DNA of 64,000 nt from Labilibacter marinus (GCF_001659685.2 NZ_LXYE02000006.1:1-64000); one strand, 5' to 3'. Positions 17,818-27,500 are shown, counted from the stretch's first letter. Program-made: numbers and translations. The notes: generated by a model not told the origin, from the sequence alone.

Positions 17818-19347
17818 ATGCAAGAGAAAATAATTATTCTTGATTTTGGGTCGCAGTATACCCAATTAATTGCCCGTAGGGTAAGAGAAATCAACGTGTA
17901 TTGTGAGATACACCCTTATCATTCTATTCCTGTAATGGATGAATCTGTTAAAGGTGTAATTCTTTCAGGAAGCCCTTATAGTGTAAGGGATGAAAAAGCA
18001 CCAAAGCCAAATTTAGATGCCATCAAAGGTAAATTACCTTTATTAGGTGTTTGTTTTGGTGCGCAATATCTTGCTCAAACATACGGAGGTGAAGTAAAAG
18101 CTTCTAATACTCGCGAATACGGTAGAGCTAACCTATGTTTTATCGACAAAGAGAATGAATTAATGACTGGTGTACCGGATGATTCACAAGTGTGGATGTC
18201 ACATGGTGATACCATTGTTAATTTACCAGATTCGTATAAAATTATTGCAAGTACGGAAGATGTAAAAGTTGCAGCTTATAAAATTGAAGGTGAAACTACG
18301 TTTGCGATGCAATTTCACCCAGAGGTTTATCATTCAACGGATGGAGCAACTATTCTGCATAACTTTATTGTTTCTATTTGTGGCTGTTCGCAAGATTGGA
18401 CACCTAGTTCGTTTGTAGAGTCAACAGTAGCAGGATTGAAAGCTAAGTTAGGAAATGATAAAGTAGTTTTAGGATTATCTGGAGGAGTTGATTCAACTGT
18501 AGCTGGTGTTTTATTGCACAAAGCTATTGGCGAAAATCTTACCTGTATTTTTGTTGATAATGGTTTGTTACGTAAAAATGAGTATGAAAATGTACTTGAC
18601 TCATACAAACATATGGGACTTAACGTAATTGGAGTTGATGCTAAAAAAGCATTCTTAGACGAATTAGCAGGTGTTTCAGAACCAGAAACTAAACGTAAGA
18701 TTATTGGTCGTGTTTTCATTGAAACTTTCGATAAAGAGGCGGGCAAAATTGATGGCGTTAAATGGTTAGGTCAAGGAACTATATATCCTGATGTTATTGA
18801 GTCTATTTCTGTTAATGGACCTTCAGCAACTATTAAATCTCATCATAATGTAGGTGGATTACCTGATGATATGGATCTTAAGGTAGTGGAGCCGTTAAAT
18901 CTATTGTTTAAAGATGAAGTACGTCGTGTAGGTAAAGCTATGGGTATTTCTCCATCTTTATTAGGACGTCACCCTTTTCCAGGGCCAGGTTTGGCTATTC
19001 GTATTTTAGGAGATATCACGCAAGAAAAAGTGGATATTCTTCAGGAGGTAGATCATATCTTTATCCAAGGATTAAAGGATAATGATTTATATGACGAAGT
19101 ATGGCAAGCTGGTGTGATGTTACTGCCAGTTAATTCTGTGGGTGTAATGGGAGATGAGCGTACTTACGAAAAAGTGGTAGCGCTTAGAGCTGTTTCTTCA
19201 ACGGATGGTATGACGGCTGACTGGGTACATTTACCATATGAGTTTTTAGCAAAAGTATCTAACGATATTATCAACAAGGTTAAGGGAGTTAACCGAGTTG
19301 TTTACGATATAAGTTCAAAACCACCTGCAACAATTGAGTGGGAATAA
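17818..19347 (+). CDS. guaA: GMP synthase (glutamine-hydrolysing)
   Basis: Amidates XMP to GMP using glutamine and ATP. In 509 aa the class I glutamine amidotransferase domain has the catalytic Cys79 (GVCFGAQ) and His167/Glu169 (FHPEV). The ATP pyrophosphatase domain has the P-loop SGGVDST (221-227), and the C-terminal dimerisation domain ends in the family-typical KPPATIEWE. It is flanked by its own promoter box and a strong terminator, so it is probably monocistronic. Confidence 0.97.
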   Translation: MQEKIIILDFGSQYTQLIARRVREINVYCEIHPYHSIPVMDESVKGVILSGSPYSVRDEKAPKPNLDAIKGKLPLLGVCFGAQYLAQTYGGEVKASNTREYGRANLCFIDKENELMTGVPDDSQVWMSHGDTIVNLPDSYKIIASTEDVKVAAYKIEGETTFAMQFHPEVYHSTDGATILHNFIVSICGCSQDWTPSSFVESTVAGLKAKLGNDKVVLGLSGGVDSTVAGVLLHKAIGENLTCIFVDNGLLRKNEYENVLDSYKHMGLNVIGVDAKKAFLDELAGVSEPETKRKIIGRVFIETFDKEAGKIDGVKWLGQGTIYPDVIESISVNGPSATIKSHHNVGGLPDDMDLKVVEPLNLLFKDEVRRVGKAMGISPSLLGRHPFPGPGLAIRILGDITQEKVDILQEVDHIFIQGLKDNDLYDEVWQAGVMLLPVNSVGVMGDERTYEKVVALRAVSSTDGMTADWVHLPYEFLAKVSNDIINKVKGVNRVVYDISSKPPATIEWE

Positions 19348-19356
19348 TATAAACGA

Positions 19357-19382
19357 GGCTGGAACTTTTCCAGCCTTTTTTT
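19357..19382 (+). terminator. Intrinsic terminator of guaA
   Basis: An 8-bp perfect stem (GGCTGGAA / TTCCAGCC) with a 3-nt loop, followed directly by seven T residues. Confidence 0.92.
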
Positions 19383-19416
19383 GTTTTAAATAGTAAGCTA
19401 ATCATTGTTTTGTTTT

Positions 19417-19424
19417 TATATTTG
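19417..19424 (+). promoter_or_regulatory. -7 box upstream of the S41 protease operon
   Basis: TATATTTG matches TAnnTTTG. It would give a leader of about 110 nt before the protease ATG at 19540. No good -33 element is seen. Confidence 0.4.
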
Positions 19425-19539
19425 TTACTCACATAAATTTTCACACGTTACATTTTTAAATTTTAAGGTGAGCAAGTAAATTTAATGATCTGATTTACTT
19501 GATTACTTTTTGTGACTAATGATAGTAAATAATTAAAAC

Positions 19540-21150
19540 ATGAATAAAATAGAAGGTATGTTTCCTAAATATATATGGGCTGTTCTAATAATGATTTTTG
19601 TTGGTTCATTATCAATAAATGCGCAAAAGTTTGATAAGGACATGCAGAAGCTTCAGTTAGCTTATAAGCTGATTTCTACATTTTATGTAGATTCGATTGA
19701 TGACGAAAAGTTGGTTGAAGATGCCATTGTGGGGATGTTGAGTAAGCTAGATCCGCACTCACAATATATTACTAAGGAAGAAGTCGCTAAAATGAACGAA
19801 CCTTTAGACGGCAGTTTTGAGGGTATTGGTATTCAATTTAATATTTTTCAGGACACTTTAATGGTTGTTTCACCTATCTCGGGTGGACCTTCTGAGAAAG
19901 TAGGTATACAAGCAGGAGATAGAATATTAGAAATAGATGGTGAGAACGTGGCAGGAATCGGTTTGAAAAATACCGATGTATTTACTAAGCTTAAGGGAAA
20001 AAAAGGAACTAAGGTTGACATCGCTATTTTAAGAAGAAACGTAAAGGATTTAATCAACTTTACGGTAACACGAGATAAAATTCCAATTCATAGTGTAGAG
20101 GCATCTTACATGGCCACTCCTGAGATTGGTTATATTAAAATAAACCAATTTTCAGCTACCACACATACCGAAGTAGAGACTGCTTTAAAGAAACTAGGAA
20201 ATGAAGGAATGAGTAACTTGATTCTTGATTTGCGAGGTAATCCAGGAGGATATTTAAATGCTGCTATTGAAGTATCTGATCAACTATTGCCAGATGGTAA
20301 ACTAATCGTGTATACAGAAGGATTAACTAATCCGAGAAGAGAATATAAATCATCTAGTAAAGGATTATTTGAAGAAGGTAAGGTAATCGTATTAATAAAT
20401 GAAGGTTCTGCTTCGGCCAGCGAAATTGTTTCAGGTGCGGTGCAAGATTGGGATAGAGGTTTAGTATTAGGTAGGCGTAGTTTCGGGAAAGGCCTTGTGC
20501 AGCGTCCTTTAAACCTACAAGATGGCTCAATGATGAGATTAACAATTGCCAAATATTATACACCTTCCGGAAGATGTATTCAAAAGCCATACAGCGATGG
20601 GATAGAAGCATACCAAAAAGAGTTGCTTCAAAGGTATGATAATGGAGAGATTTTAAATAAAGACAGCATTCACTTAGATAAAGCGGATAAATATTACACC
20701 AAAACAAAGCAACGTTTGGTTTATGGAGGAGGAGGCGTAATGCCCGATTTATTTGTTCCTGCGGATACTAGTGGTTATTCCGATTATTATAGAGACTTGG
20801 TGGCATATGGTATTTTAAACCGTTACATACTCAGTTATGTGGATGATAATCGTAATAAGTTGGTAAAAAACTATCCTGATTATGATGCATACCAAAAGGG
20901 TTTTGTTGTGGATGATAACATTATCGAGAAGCTGATTAAAGAAGGAAAGAAGGCAGATATTAAATCTGATGTGGAGGATTTACATGAGAATTCAATGCCT
21001 TTGCTTAAAGCGCAAATAAAAGCTTTAATAGCGCGTAATTTATGGACGTCGAGTGAGTATTTTCAATCGATTAACTCAACAACCGAGGTTTATAATAAAG
21101 CTATTGAGTTATTATCGACGGAGAACGAATATTTTGATTTGATAAAATAA
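19540..21150 (+). CDS. Carboxy-terminal processing protease (S41 family, Ctp/Prc-like)
   Basis: A periplasmic serine protease of 536 aa. One N-terminal hydrophobic segment (about 11-29, ending SINAQ) acts as a signal peptide or anchor. A PDZ domain covers about 85-170 (GSFEGIGIQF and AGDRILEIDG). The catalytic core has LRGNPGGYL (231-239), the Ser-containing GSASASE (289-295) and the general-base Lys317 in FGKGLVQ. The C-terminal 180 residues are helical. Its stop codon overlaps the pnuC start (TAATG), so it heads a four-gene operon, although the other three genes concern NAD and cysteine precursors. Confidence 0.93.
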   Translation: MNKIEGMFPKYIWAVLIMIFVGSLSINAQKFDKDMQKLQLAYKLISTFYVDSIDDEKLVEDAIVGMLSKLDPHSQYITKEEVAKMNEPLDGSFEGIGIQFNIFQDTLMVVSPISGGPSEKVGIQAGDRILEIDGENVAGIGLKNTDVFTKLKGKKGTKVDIAILRRNVKDLINFTVTRDKIPIHSVEASYMATPEIGYIKINQFSATTHTEVETALKKLGNEGMSNLILDLRGNPGGYLNAAIEVSDQLLPDGKLIVYTEGLTNPRREYKSSSKGLFEEGKVIVLINEGSASASEIVSGAVQDWDRGLVLGRRSFGKGLVQRPLNLQDGSMMRLTIAKYYTPSGRCIQKPYSDGIEAYQKELLQRYDNGEILNKDSIHLDKADKYYTKTKQRLVYGGGGVMPDLFVPADTSGYSDYYRDLVAYGILNRYILSYVDDNRNKLVKNYPDYDAYQKGFVVDDNIIEKLIKEGKKADIKSDVEDLHENSMPLLKAQIKALIARNLWTSSEYFQSINSTTEVYNKAIELLSTENEYFDLIK

Positions 21151-21761
21151 TGTTTGATATACAGTTTTCATGGATAGAATGGGTGGGTTTTATTGCTGCC
21201 CTAGTTTATCTTTACTTTTCAGTAAATCAAAAAATATGGTTATGGCCGATGGGAATTATTACATCGGCTTTTTATATGGCTGTTTTTTATGATGCTAGAT
21301 TATATGCAGATATGGCTTTGCAAGTCTATTACTTGGTAGTAAGTATTTCAGGCTGGATAATGTGGAAAAGTAGGCAGGATGAAGAATGTCGGACTAAAAC
21401 TACCATTATAAAAGTAAATAATGTAATGGCAGGAAAATTGTTTTTTGCATTTGTTATTCTGTATGGAGTGTTGGCTTATTTGTTAATAAACATTCCTCCA
21501 TTGCTTAATGTTGAAGCTTCCGATTTGCCATATTGGGATGCGTTTACCACTGCCGCTAGTTTTGTGGCTACGTGGATGCTAGCTAAAAAAATGATTGATC
21601 AGTGGATTGTATGGGTAGTAGTTGACTTTGTGGCAATGGGAATGTATGTTTACAAAGGTTTATATGTAACTGCTATTCTATTTTTTATTTATACAATAAT
21701 TGCAGTCTGGGGCTATTTTAGTTGGTTGCAAGATTATAAAAAACAGACTTCTGTTGCTTAA
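21150..21761 (+). CDS. pnuC: Nicotinamide riboside transporter PnuC
   Basis: A 203-aa inner-membrane protein with about seven hydrophobic segments. The family pattern WPMGIITSAFYMAVFYDARL (about 30-49) followed by YADMALQVYY, and later DFVAMGMYVYKGLY, identifies PnuC, which takes up the NAD precursor nicotinamide riboside by facilitated diffusion. The next gene encodes the kinase that would trap the substrate. Its ATG overlaps the protease stop codon. Confidence 0.94.
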   Translation: MFDIQFSWIEWVGFIAALVYLYFSVNQKIWLWPMGIITSAFYMAVFYDARLYADMALQVYYLVVSISGWIMWKSRQDEECRTKTTIIKVNNVMAGKLFFAFVILYGVLAYLLINIPPLLNVEASDLPYWDAFTTAASFVATWMLAKKMIDQWIVWVVVDFVAMGMYVYKGLYVTAILFFIYTIIAVWGYFSWLQDYKKQTSVA

Positions 21762-21769
21762 GTATTTTT

Positions 21770-22285
21770 ATGAAGATTGTTTTAACCGGACCAGAATCTG
21801 TAGGGAAATCAACCTTAGCTAAACAGTTGGCTAAGGAATATAATGGCGAGTATGTTGAAGAAATTGCCCGTTCATATGTTGAGAAGCTGAACAGGCCTTA
21901 TAATTATGAGGATGTTGTAAATATCGTTCAGTACCAGCTTCAACAGTATGATCAGTGTGAAAAATTAGAAATGAATTATTTCTTCGATACGTATTTGATT
22001 GTATCTAAAGTTTGGTTTTTACATGTATATAAAAAAATGCCAAGTTGGTTCGAAGCAGCATATAAAAAGCGACCAGTTGATTTGTACTTGTTGTGTAAGG
22101 ATGATTTAGAATGGGAAGCAGATGGAGTAAGAGAAAATGAGAATATAAGAAGTTTGCTGTTTCATTCGTACCAACACGAATTAGATAATTATGGCTTTAA
22201 CTATCGTATCGTAGAAGGAAAAGGGGCGGAGCGTTTGATAAATGCCAAAGCATTAATAGAAGAATATAAAAAGATAAATATATGA
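21770..22285 (+). CDS. Nicotinamide riboside kinase (NadR C-terminal domain-like)
   Basis: A 171-aa P-loop kinase that phosphorylates nicotinamide riboside to NMN. Walker A is GPESVGKST (7-15). The segment EEIARSYVEKLNRPYNYED near residue 25 matches the ribosylnicotinamide kinase domain of NadR. The NadR helix-turn-helix and adenylyltransferase domains are absent, so this is the kinase module alone. It starts 8 bp after pnuC and overlaps the next gene by 4 bp (ATGA), which supports coupled transport and phosphorylation. Confidence 0.9.
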   Translation: MKIVLTGPESVGKSTLAKQLAKEYNGEYVEEIARSYVEKLNRPYNYEDVVNIVQYQLQQYDQCEKLEMNYFFDTYLIVSKVWFLHVYKKMPSWFEAAYKKRPVDLYLLCKDDLEWEADGVRENENIRSLLFHSYQHELDNYGFNYRIVEGKGAERLINAKALIEEYKKINI

Positions 22286-23208
22286 CCACTTTCAAATATC
22301 CAGAAGTACTGCAAGAAACCATTAAGCAGCTTTCTAGTGAAGAGTCATACAAGGCGGTATGTCACACTCATTTTTTTGAACATCCAATGCCATCGAGCGA
22401 TAAGTTGGCAGAAATAGTCAATTTAGCCCGAGAAATTATTTTTCCAGGTTATTTTGGAGATTCTCCTGTAAGAAAGGAAAGTATACATTATTATTTGGGC
22501 GTTAACACAGAACGTTTATTTGAGTTGTTGAATTTGCAGGTTTTAGCAGGCTTATGCTTTCAATGTGAAACTAACAATGCTGAGAAACTAAGTGAGCATA
22601 AAACAGCAGCCTTTGAATTGACCAAGAAGTTTATCTCATCATTGCCCGAGTTACGTAGGGTTTTGACTACTGATGTACAAGCGGCATTCCTTGGGGATCC
22701 AGCAGCGAAAAGTAATGGCGAGGTAATATTTTGTTATCCAGCTATTCGGGCAATTTCCAGTTATCGTTTTGCACATACACTATTTAAGTTAGGTATACCT
22801 ATTATTCCGCGAATGATTTCAGAAATGGCACATTCAGAGACAGGTATCGATATTAATCCTGAGGCTCAAATTGACGAGTCTTTTACTATAGATCACGGTA
22901 CTGGTGTAGTAATTGGTGCAACTTCAATCATTGGTAAAAATGTAAAAATATTTCAGGGAGTAACTTTAGGAGCTAAAAGTTTTCCCATTGATGAAGATGG
23001 TAATCCGATAAAAGGTATTCCTCGTCATCCCATTGTTGAAGATGATGTGGTAATTTACTCTCAGGCATCCATATTAGGTCGTGTTGTAATTGGCAAGGGC
23101 TCTGTTATTGGAGGTAATGTTTGGGTAACTAATAACGTGGCGCCAGGTTCAAAATTAGTACAGTTTAAACCTCGTGATGTCTTGTTTGTAGAAGGAGGAG
23201 GAATCTAA
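22282..23208 (+). CDS. cysE: Serine O-acetyltransferase (EpsC/CysE family)
   Basis: Acetylates serine to O-acetylserine, the first committed step of cysteine synthesis. It is 308 aa, longer than Escherichia coli CysE, as is usual for the EpsC subtype. The C-terminal left-handed beta-helix is visible as hexapeptide repeats from about 190 (IDINPEAQIDESFTIDHGTG, VVIGATSIIGKNVKIFQGVT), with the active-site DHGTG. No O-acetylserine sulfhydrylase lies nearby. It overlaps the riboside kinase by 4 bp and ends the operon. No clear terminator follows. Confidence 0.9.
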   Translation: MTTFKYPEVLQETIKQLSSEESYKAVCHTHFFEHPMPSSDKLAEIVNLAREIIFPGYFGDSPVRKESIHYYLGVNTERLFELLNLQVLAGLCFQCETNNAEKLSEHKTAAFELTKKFISSLPELRRVLTTDVQAAFLGDPAAKSNGEVIFCYPAIRAISSYRFAHTLFKLGIPIIPRMISEMAHSETGIDINPEAQIDESFTIDHGTGVVIGATSIIGKNVKIFQGVTLGAKSFPIDEDGNPIKGIPRHPIVEDDVVIYSQASILGRVVIGKGSVIGGNVWVTNNVAPGSKLVQFKPRDVLFVEGGGI

Positions 23209-23287
23209 GAAAGTACTGTGTTTTAAAATAAAATGCATATATTCATGTATTGAGTTTAATTATTATAAAAATTGATGTTTGAATAGG

Positions 23288-23317
23288 TTTGAAGAATAGT
23301 CAATTTTTATATATTTG
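23288..23317 (+). promoter_or_regulatory. Promoter of the siaB-siaC unit
   Basis: TTTG (23288-23291), an 18-nt spacer and TATATTTG (23310-23317) form a near-consensus Bacteroidota promoter. The leader before the siaB ATG would be about 20 nt. Confidence 0.6.
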
Positions 23318-23341
23318 TGTGAAGCAATTTTATAATAAGCA

Positions 23342-23890
23342 ATGGCATTTGATTTAAAGGAGTGGTATAACGAAAAATTGGAGGGAGAAGTTGTTCTAAA
23401 CTTCAATGGAAGTATTACTCCTGATCTGATAACAGAAGCATTGGGTACAATTGAGAAAAGTCTTAATCTTAAAAATGAAAAAAATAAGATTAGGAAAAAG
23501 GTGTATAACGTATTTGTTGAATGCCTTCAGAATTTGTACCATCATGTGGATAAACCACCAGCTGACCTCGATCTGGTTCAAAATCATAATTTTGGCGTAA
23601 TAATACTAAGTAAGGATGGTTCCTTTTACAGGATATCAACAGGAAACTTTGTTGATAAAAGCAAAATAAGTGTTATTAAAGACCGAATTGATCAAGTAAA
23701 CTCCCTTACCGATAAAGAGATTCGTATGTTGTATCTGGATATCATGAGTAATGGAGAATTTTCAGATAAAGGAGGTGGCGGATTAGGCATGCTTGATATT
23801 GTTAGAAAAACAGGGAATAAACTAGAGTATTACTTTTATAAGTATAACGACAGTCATATATTTTTTTCATTAGACGTTTATATTAGTTAA
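23342..23890 (+). CDS. siaB: SiaB-family protein kinase (DUF6272)
   Basis: A 182-aa cytoplasmic protein with a HATPase-like layout: an N-terminal FNGSITPDLI strand, a central ECLQNLYHHVDKP segment (N-box-like, about 60-72) and GGGGLGMLDIVRKTG near residue 140 (glycine-rich ATP-lid-like). This matches the SiaB/DUF6272 family. In Pseudomonas aeruginosa SiaB phosphorylates SiaC, opposing the SiaA phosphatase. The siaC gene follows after 23 bp. SiaA and the diguanylate cyclase SiaD are not present nearby. Confidence 0.85.
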   Translation: MAFDLKEWYNEKLEGEVVLNFNGSITPDLITEALGTIEKSLNLKNEKNKIRKKVYNVFVECLQNLYHHVDKPPADLDLVQNHNFGVIILSKDGSFYRISTGNFVDKSKISVIKDRIDQVNSLTDKEIRMLYLDIMSNGEFSDKGGGGLGMLDIVRKTGNKLEYYFYKYNDSHIFFSLDVYIS

Positions 23891-23913
23891 AAACACCATA
23901 TAGTATTACCAAT

Positions 23914-24294
23914 ATGGAAACAATAGTAAGAGAAGGAACTCCAAAAACACCATATGTTAGGTTTGATGGAGAAAAAGGAGTAATTGAAATTAAAGGTAGA
24001 TCAATACCAGAGAACTCAATAGAATTTTATAAGCCCTTAATCGATTGGTTAGAGGAGTATGATGGGGCTGGTAAAGATGAAACTGCTGTAAATGTTCAAT
24101 TGGAATACTTCAATACAAGTTCGTCCAAGTGTATACTCGATATTTTTAAAAAACTAGAATTGTTATTTAAAAAAGGGCATAAGGTGGAAGTGAATTGGTA
24201 TTATGAAGAGGATGACGAGGATATGTTTGAAGCTGGAGAGGATTACCAATCCATCATAAATATTCCTTTTAAAATGATTGAAATGGAAGAATAG
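23914..24294 (+). CDS. siaC: SiaC-family regulatory phosphoprotein (DUF1987)
   Basis: A 126-aa acidic protein. The core LEYFNTSSSKCILDIFKKLE (63-82) is the DUF1987 signature. Thr68 falls exactly where the P. aeruginosa SiaC phosphothreonine lies. By analogy, unphosphorylated SiaC would bind and activate a partner such as a diguanylate cyclase, and phosphorylation by SiaB would switch it off. That partner is unknown here. Transcription ends at the long hairpin beginning 27 bp after the stop codon. Confidence 0.88.
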   Translation: METIVREGTPKTPYVRFDGEKGVIEIKGRSIPENSIEFYKPLIDWLEEYDGAGKDETAVNVQLEYFNTSSSKCILDIFKKLELLFKKGHKVEVNWYYEEDDEDMFEAGEDYQSIINIPFKMIEMEE

Positions 24295-24320
24295 CTGAGC
24301 TGTTTTTTTAGACGATATTT

Positions 24321-24363
24321 AAAGAGTAATATATCAAGTGTAATGTTTGATGTATTACTCTTT
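24321..24363. terminator. Long bidirectional terminator between siaC and the ABC gene
   Basis: A 17-position stem (24321-24337 with 24347-24363, one G-U pair) and a 9-nt loop, with T-runs usable from both directions. It includes the stop codon of the leftward ABC transporter gene (24355-24357). Confidence 0.88.
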
Positions 24364-27300
24364 TTTTATGCGCTTATAAAACTCTGATAGTACGTTGGAT
24401 AACTTCTTCAGAAGTTCGCTTTGAAGTGATGCAAATAGTAATAGATTAAAGCTCCAGATAACGATTAGGTTAGCCCAGATGGTATCCATGTAAATAGAGC
24501 CAAACCGCTTATATGGACTTAAAAAATGAGCTTTAACCCAGCTCTTTTGTGGTTCTTTGAAAATAGGATCTACTTTCTGCACAAGAGCTCCATTGTATTC
24601 TATTATCTTCTCTTTTAAAATATTGTTGGTGTTTTTCATAAAACTCTCCAACTCTAAATTGTGATAATCTTGCTTAAGCTGATTGAAATTTTCCCGACTT
24701 TCAACGTCTGTTGTAAACTCCTTTTTCTTTAAGTCAAGCTTATCATCCGTATTGTTAAATAATTTTCTATAAGCCGTCTTTTTTGTCTGTAAATATGCTT
24801 TTACAACGGTATATATCTGTTCGTTAAAATCCTTAGTATTAAGATGAGTAATAAATGGGGTGTCAGTCTTTAACAAGCCACTATTCTCTTCTTTGCTGAT
24901 TTCAGAAGATAACAGGGAGAGTGCTTCTGCAAGTTTTCCAGGACTATCGTCATTTTGCCATCTTTTTTTACTGTAATCTAATTTAGCTTGAAGTGCTGGA
25001 ATCCAGTATTCCTTTTTAAAAAAAGCTTCACTTTTAATTTTATCATAAAGATAAAACTCCTTTTCGTATTTATTATTCTTAAACTGATGCACCGTAAGTG
25101 CCTCAAAAGCCCACCTGGCAGTTATAATTTCACCATACCAAGGAATCTTATTAGGACTTGAATATTTAGGGTTTAAATGATCGTAGCTAATAAAAACTCC
25201 TGATAAAATAATTTGCGGAATTATTAAAAATGGAATTAATATATAGATGTTAACCGCTTGTTTTGCACTATCCGAAATATTTAAACCTAGGAGGTTTGCA
25301 AAAACAGATACACTAAATAATATCAGCCAATATTCAAAAAATAAACCTTTAATTTCAATTATGCTATTACCTATAGCAACAAGTAATAAAGTTTGAATAG
25401 CACTAATTGCCGTGAGTATAAATACCTTAGATATTAAGTAACTAAACCTACTTAGGTTAAGGAATTCTTCACGTTTTAATATCTTTCTATCACTGATTAT
25501 TTCCTCTGCACTAACGGTTAAACCAACAAAGAGTGCAATGATTACGCTCATGATGATGTAAACCACAATATTAGGATTGTTCTGAAAAATATAACCTTGA
25601 TTGTTAACTGCATCAACATTATAATATTTTATAATAGAAGATAATAATAAGGCTAAAACAGGAGTCTCTAATAGGTTTATTAATAGATACTGACGATTAG
25701 ATAATTTCGAAAGAAAATCTCTCTTAATAAATACCATAAACTGTTTTAGTCGGTTAGGTATTTTAAAGTTGATTTTTGGTAAATCGCCATTTATCTTTTC
25801 TTGTGACGAATTCGTTTTTTCTTTGTTGTTAATAAATCGTTTGTTCCACTCTTTGGGATCAATCTTTCGGTTTTTGGTAAAAGAACCGTACTCGTCAATC
25901 ACCTGAGAGCTTACTATATTTAAAACTTGCTCAGGATTAACATTACCACATGTGTTACATTCGCTTTCTTCTCTATTGGCCTGTTTTATATTAGATTTAA
26001 AATAGTTGATACTTTCAACAGGATCTCCATCATAAATTAAATAACCTCCCGAATCTAACACAACTAGCTGATTAAACATTTTAAATATTTCGCTAGATGG
26101 CTGATGGATTACTACAAATACAAGCTTTCCTTTTTGCGCAAGCTCTTTTAGTAAGTCCATAATGTTAGCAGAATCCCTCGAAGATAATCCAGATGTTGGT
26201 TCATCCAAGAAAAGAATTGCAGGTTCTCTCATTAACTCAAGTGCAATGTTGAGTCTTTTTCTTTGACCTCCACTAATCTTTTTATTAAGTGGGGAGCCTA
26301 CTTTCATATCCTTAATGTCACCCAAGCCTAATGAGGACAAGAGGTCGAGGACACGTTTTTTTATTTTAAAGTCACTGTAATCACCAAAGCATAGTTTGGC
26401 ATTATATAATAAGTTTTGATATACCGTAAGGTTTTCCATCAAAAGGTCATCCTGAGAAACATAACCAATTAAACCTTCGGTTTTATCAGATTCTTCATGT
26501 ATATCAATACCGTTAACCAGTACTTTGCCAGTGTATGGTTTGTATATACCGCTTAATATGTTGGTTAAGGTAGTTTTACCAGCTCCACTTGAACCCATTA
26601 TTCCAACCAGTTTGCCAGATTCGCTATGAAAGCTTAATGGTTGTACACCATAGGCTTTATTTTTAAATTGATAGGAAATAGCTTCTACTGAAAATGAAAT
26701 TGGAGTGGAAATATTATCGCTGGCAAAGGTCCCAACAATGTCGGTATAGTAAATTGGGTTAATGCGGTTGTTCCGTATGGAGCAGCCAGGTGTTAATACA
26801 TGAATTCTATCTGAACTTAATAATTGACCATTAATGTTGATGTCAATATGGTTGCCTATTTTTAATAAATATAAGCTTCCTGATCGAATTCTAAGAATAG
26901 ATATTTCATCCTTAACATGCTCCCAATATAGGTGTCTGGTGTTCTTATAGGCATTCTTTTCCTGGTTATTGATGACCAAGACGTTAGTGTCATCTAGTTC
27001 AGAAGATGCATCACCAATAACGAAACTTTCCATTAAAGCATATTCGCTATCTTTAATATGAAACGTTTGGGCAATAGTGCTTACAAAGTCCTTTTCGAAA
27101 TGGCTTATTTCAACTCCTGATTTCAAAAATTCGATGAGCTGAATGATAACAATGAGCTTTTGGTAGTGGGTTAGCTCTTTGTTGATGGCATTAGATATGC
27201 GTAAAGCTTTAACTGAATTAGACGTTAAACTAGAACGAGTATTGTCGTGCTGTTGCAGTTTGGCTAACTTGGAGACGTGCTCTTGATAATACGATTCGTA

Positions 27301-27447
27301 TATACTAAGATATTCTTCAACCATCTGCTGATTAAGCTGCTGGTCCAGGAAGTCTCTTACTATTTTACGTCTGGATTCGTTGTCTTTTTGAGGAAAAGCT
27401 ATTAAAGCAAAAAGTTGTATTAAAGCTTTTAATATTCCCTCACTCAT
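24355..27447 (-). CDS. ABCG-like ABC transporter, ATPase fused to permease, with TerB-like N-terminus
   Basis: A 1030-aa half-transporter. Residues 1-140 are a helical region resembling TerB-type domains, and about 155-245 forms a short beta-rich, FHA-like segment. The ATPase domain has Walker A GSSGAGKTT (285-293), signature ISGGQRKR (391-398), Walker B ILFLDEPTSG (411-420) and the switch His in VVIHQPSS. An ABC2-type permease follows from about 580, with roughly six hydrophobic segments, a long extracytoplasmic loop and a last helix near residue 1000. A CNTC motif lies just after the ATPase domain (about 505). The arrangement (ATPase first) matches White/ABCG. The substrate is unknown. A small exported protein is encoded 53 bp upstream. 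Confidence 0.85.
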   Translation of the reverse strand: MSEGILKALIQLFALIAFPQKDNESRRKIVRDFLDQQLNQQMVEEYLSIYESYYQEHVSKLAKLQQHDNTRSSLTSNSVKALRISNAINKELTHYQKLIVIIQLIEFLKSGVEISHFEKDFVSTIAQTFHIKDSEYALMESFVIGDASSELDDTNVLVINNQEKNAYKNTRHLYWEHVKDEISILRIRSGSLYLLKIGNHIDININGQLLSSDRIHVLTPGCSIRNNRINPIYYTDIVGTFASDNISTPISFSVEAISYQFKNKAYGVQPLSFHSESGKLVGIMGSSGAGKTTLTNILSGIYKPYTGKVLVNGIDIHEESDKTEGLIGYVSQDDLLMENLTVYQNLLYNAKLCFGDYSDFKIKKRVLDLLSSLGLGDIKDMKVGSPLNKKISGGQRKRLNIALELMREPAILFLDEPTSGLSSRDSANIMDLLKELAQKGKLVFVVIHQPSSEIFKMFNQLVVLDSGGYLIYDGDPVESINYFKSNIKQANREESECNTCGNVNPEQVLNIVSSQVIDEYGSFTKNRKIDPKEWNKRFINNKEKTNSSQEKINGDLPKINFKIPNRLKQFMVFIKRDFLSKLSNRQYLLINLLETPVLALLLSSIIKYYNVDAVNNQGYIFQNNPNIVVYIIMSVIIALFVGLTVSAEEIISDRKILKREEFLNLSRFSYLISKVFILTAISAIQTLLLVAIGNSIIEIKGLFFEYWLILFSVSVFANLLGLNISDSAKQAVNIYILIPFLIIPQIILSGVFISYDHLNPKYSSPNKIPWYGEIITARWAFEALTVHQFKNNKYEKEFYLYDKIKSEAFFKKEYWIPALQAKLDYSKKRWQNDDSPGKLAEALSLLSSEISKEENSGLLKTDTPFITHLNTKDFNEQIYTVVKAYLQTKKTAYRKLFNNTDDKLDLKKKEFTTDVESRENFNQLKQDYHNLELESFMKNTNNILKEKIIEYNGALVQKVDPIFKEPQKSWVKAHFLSPYKRFGSIYMDTIWANLIVIWSFNLLLFASLQSELLKKLSNVLSEFYKRIKKE

Positions 27448-27500
27448 TTTGTTTTAGTTTAATTAAAAATAACCTATATCGCGTTATAACTTATGTAGGT

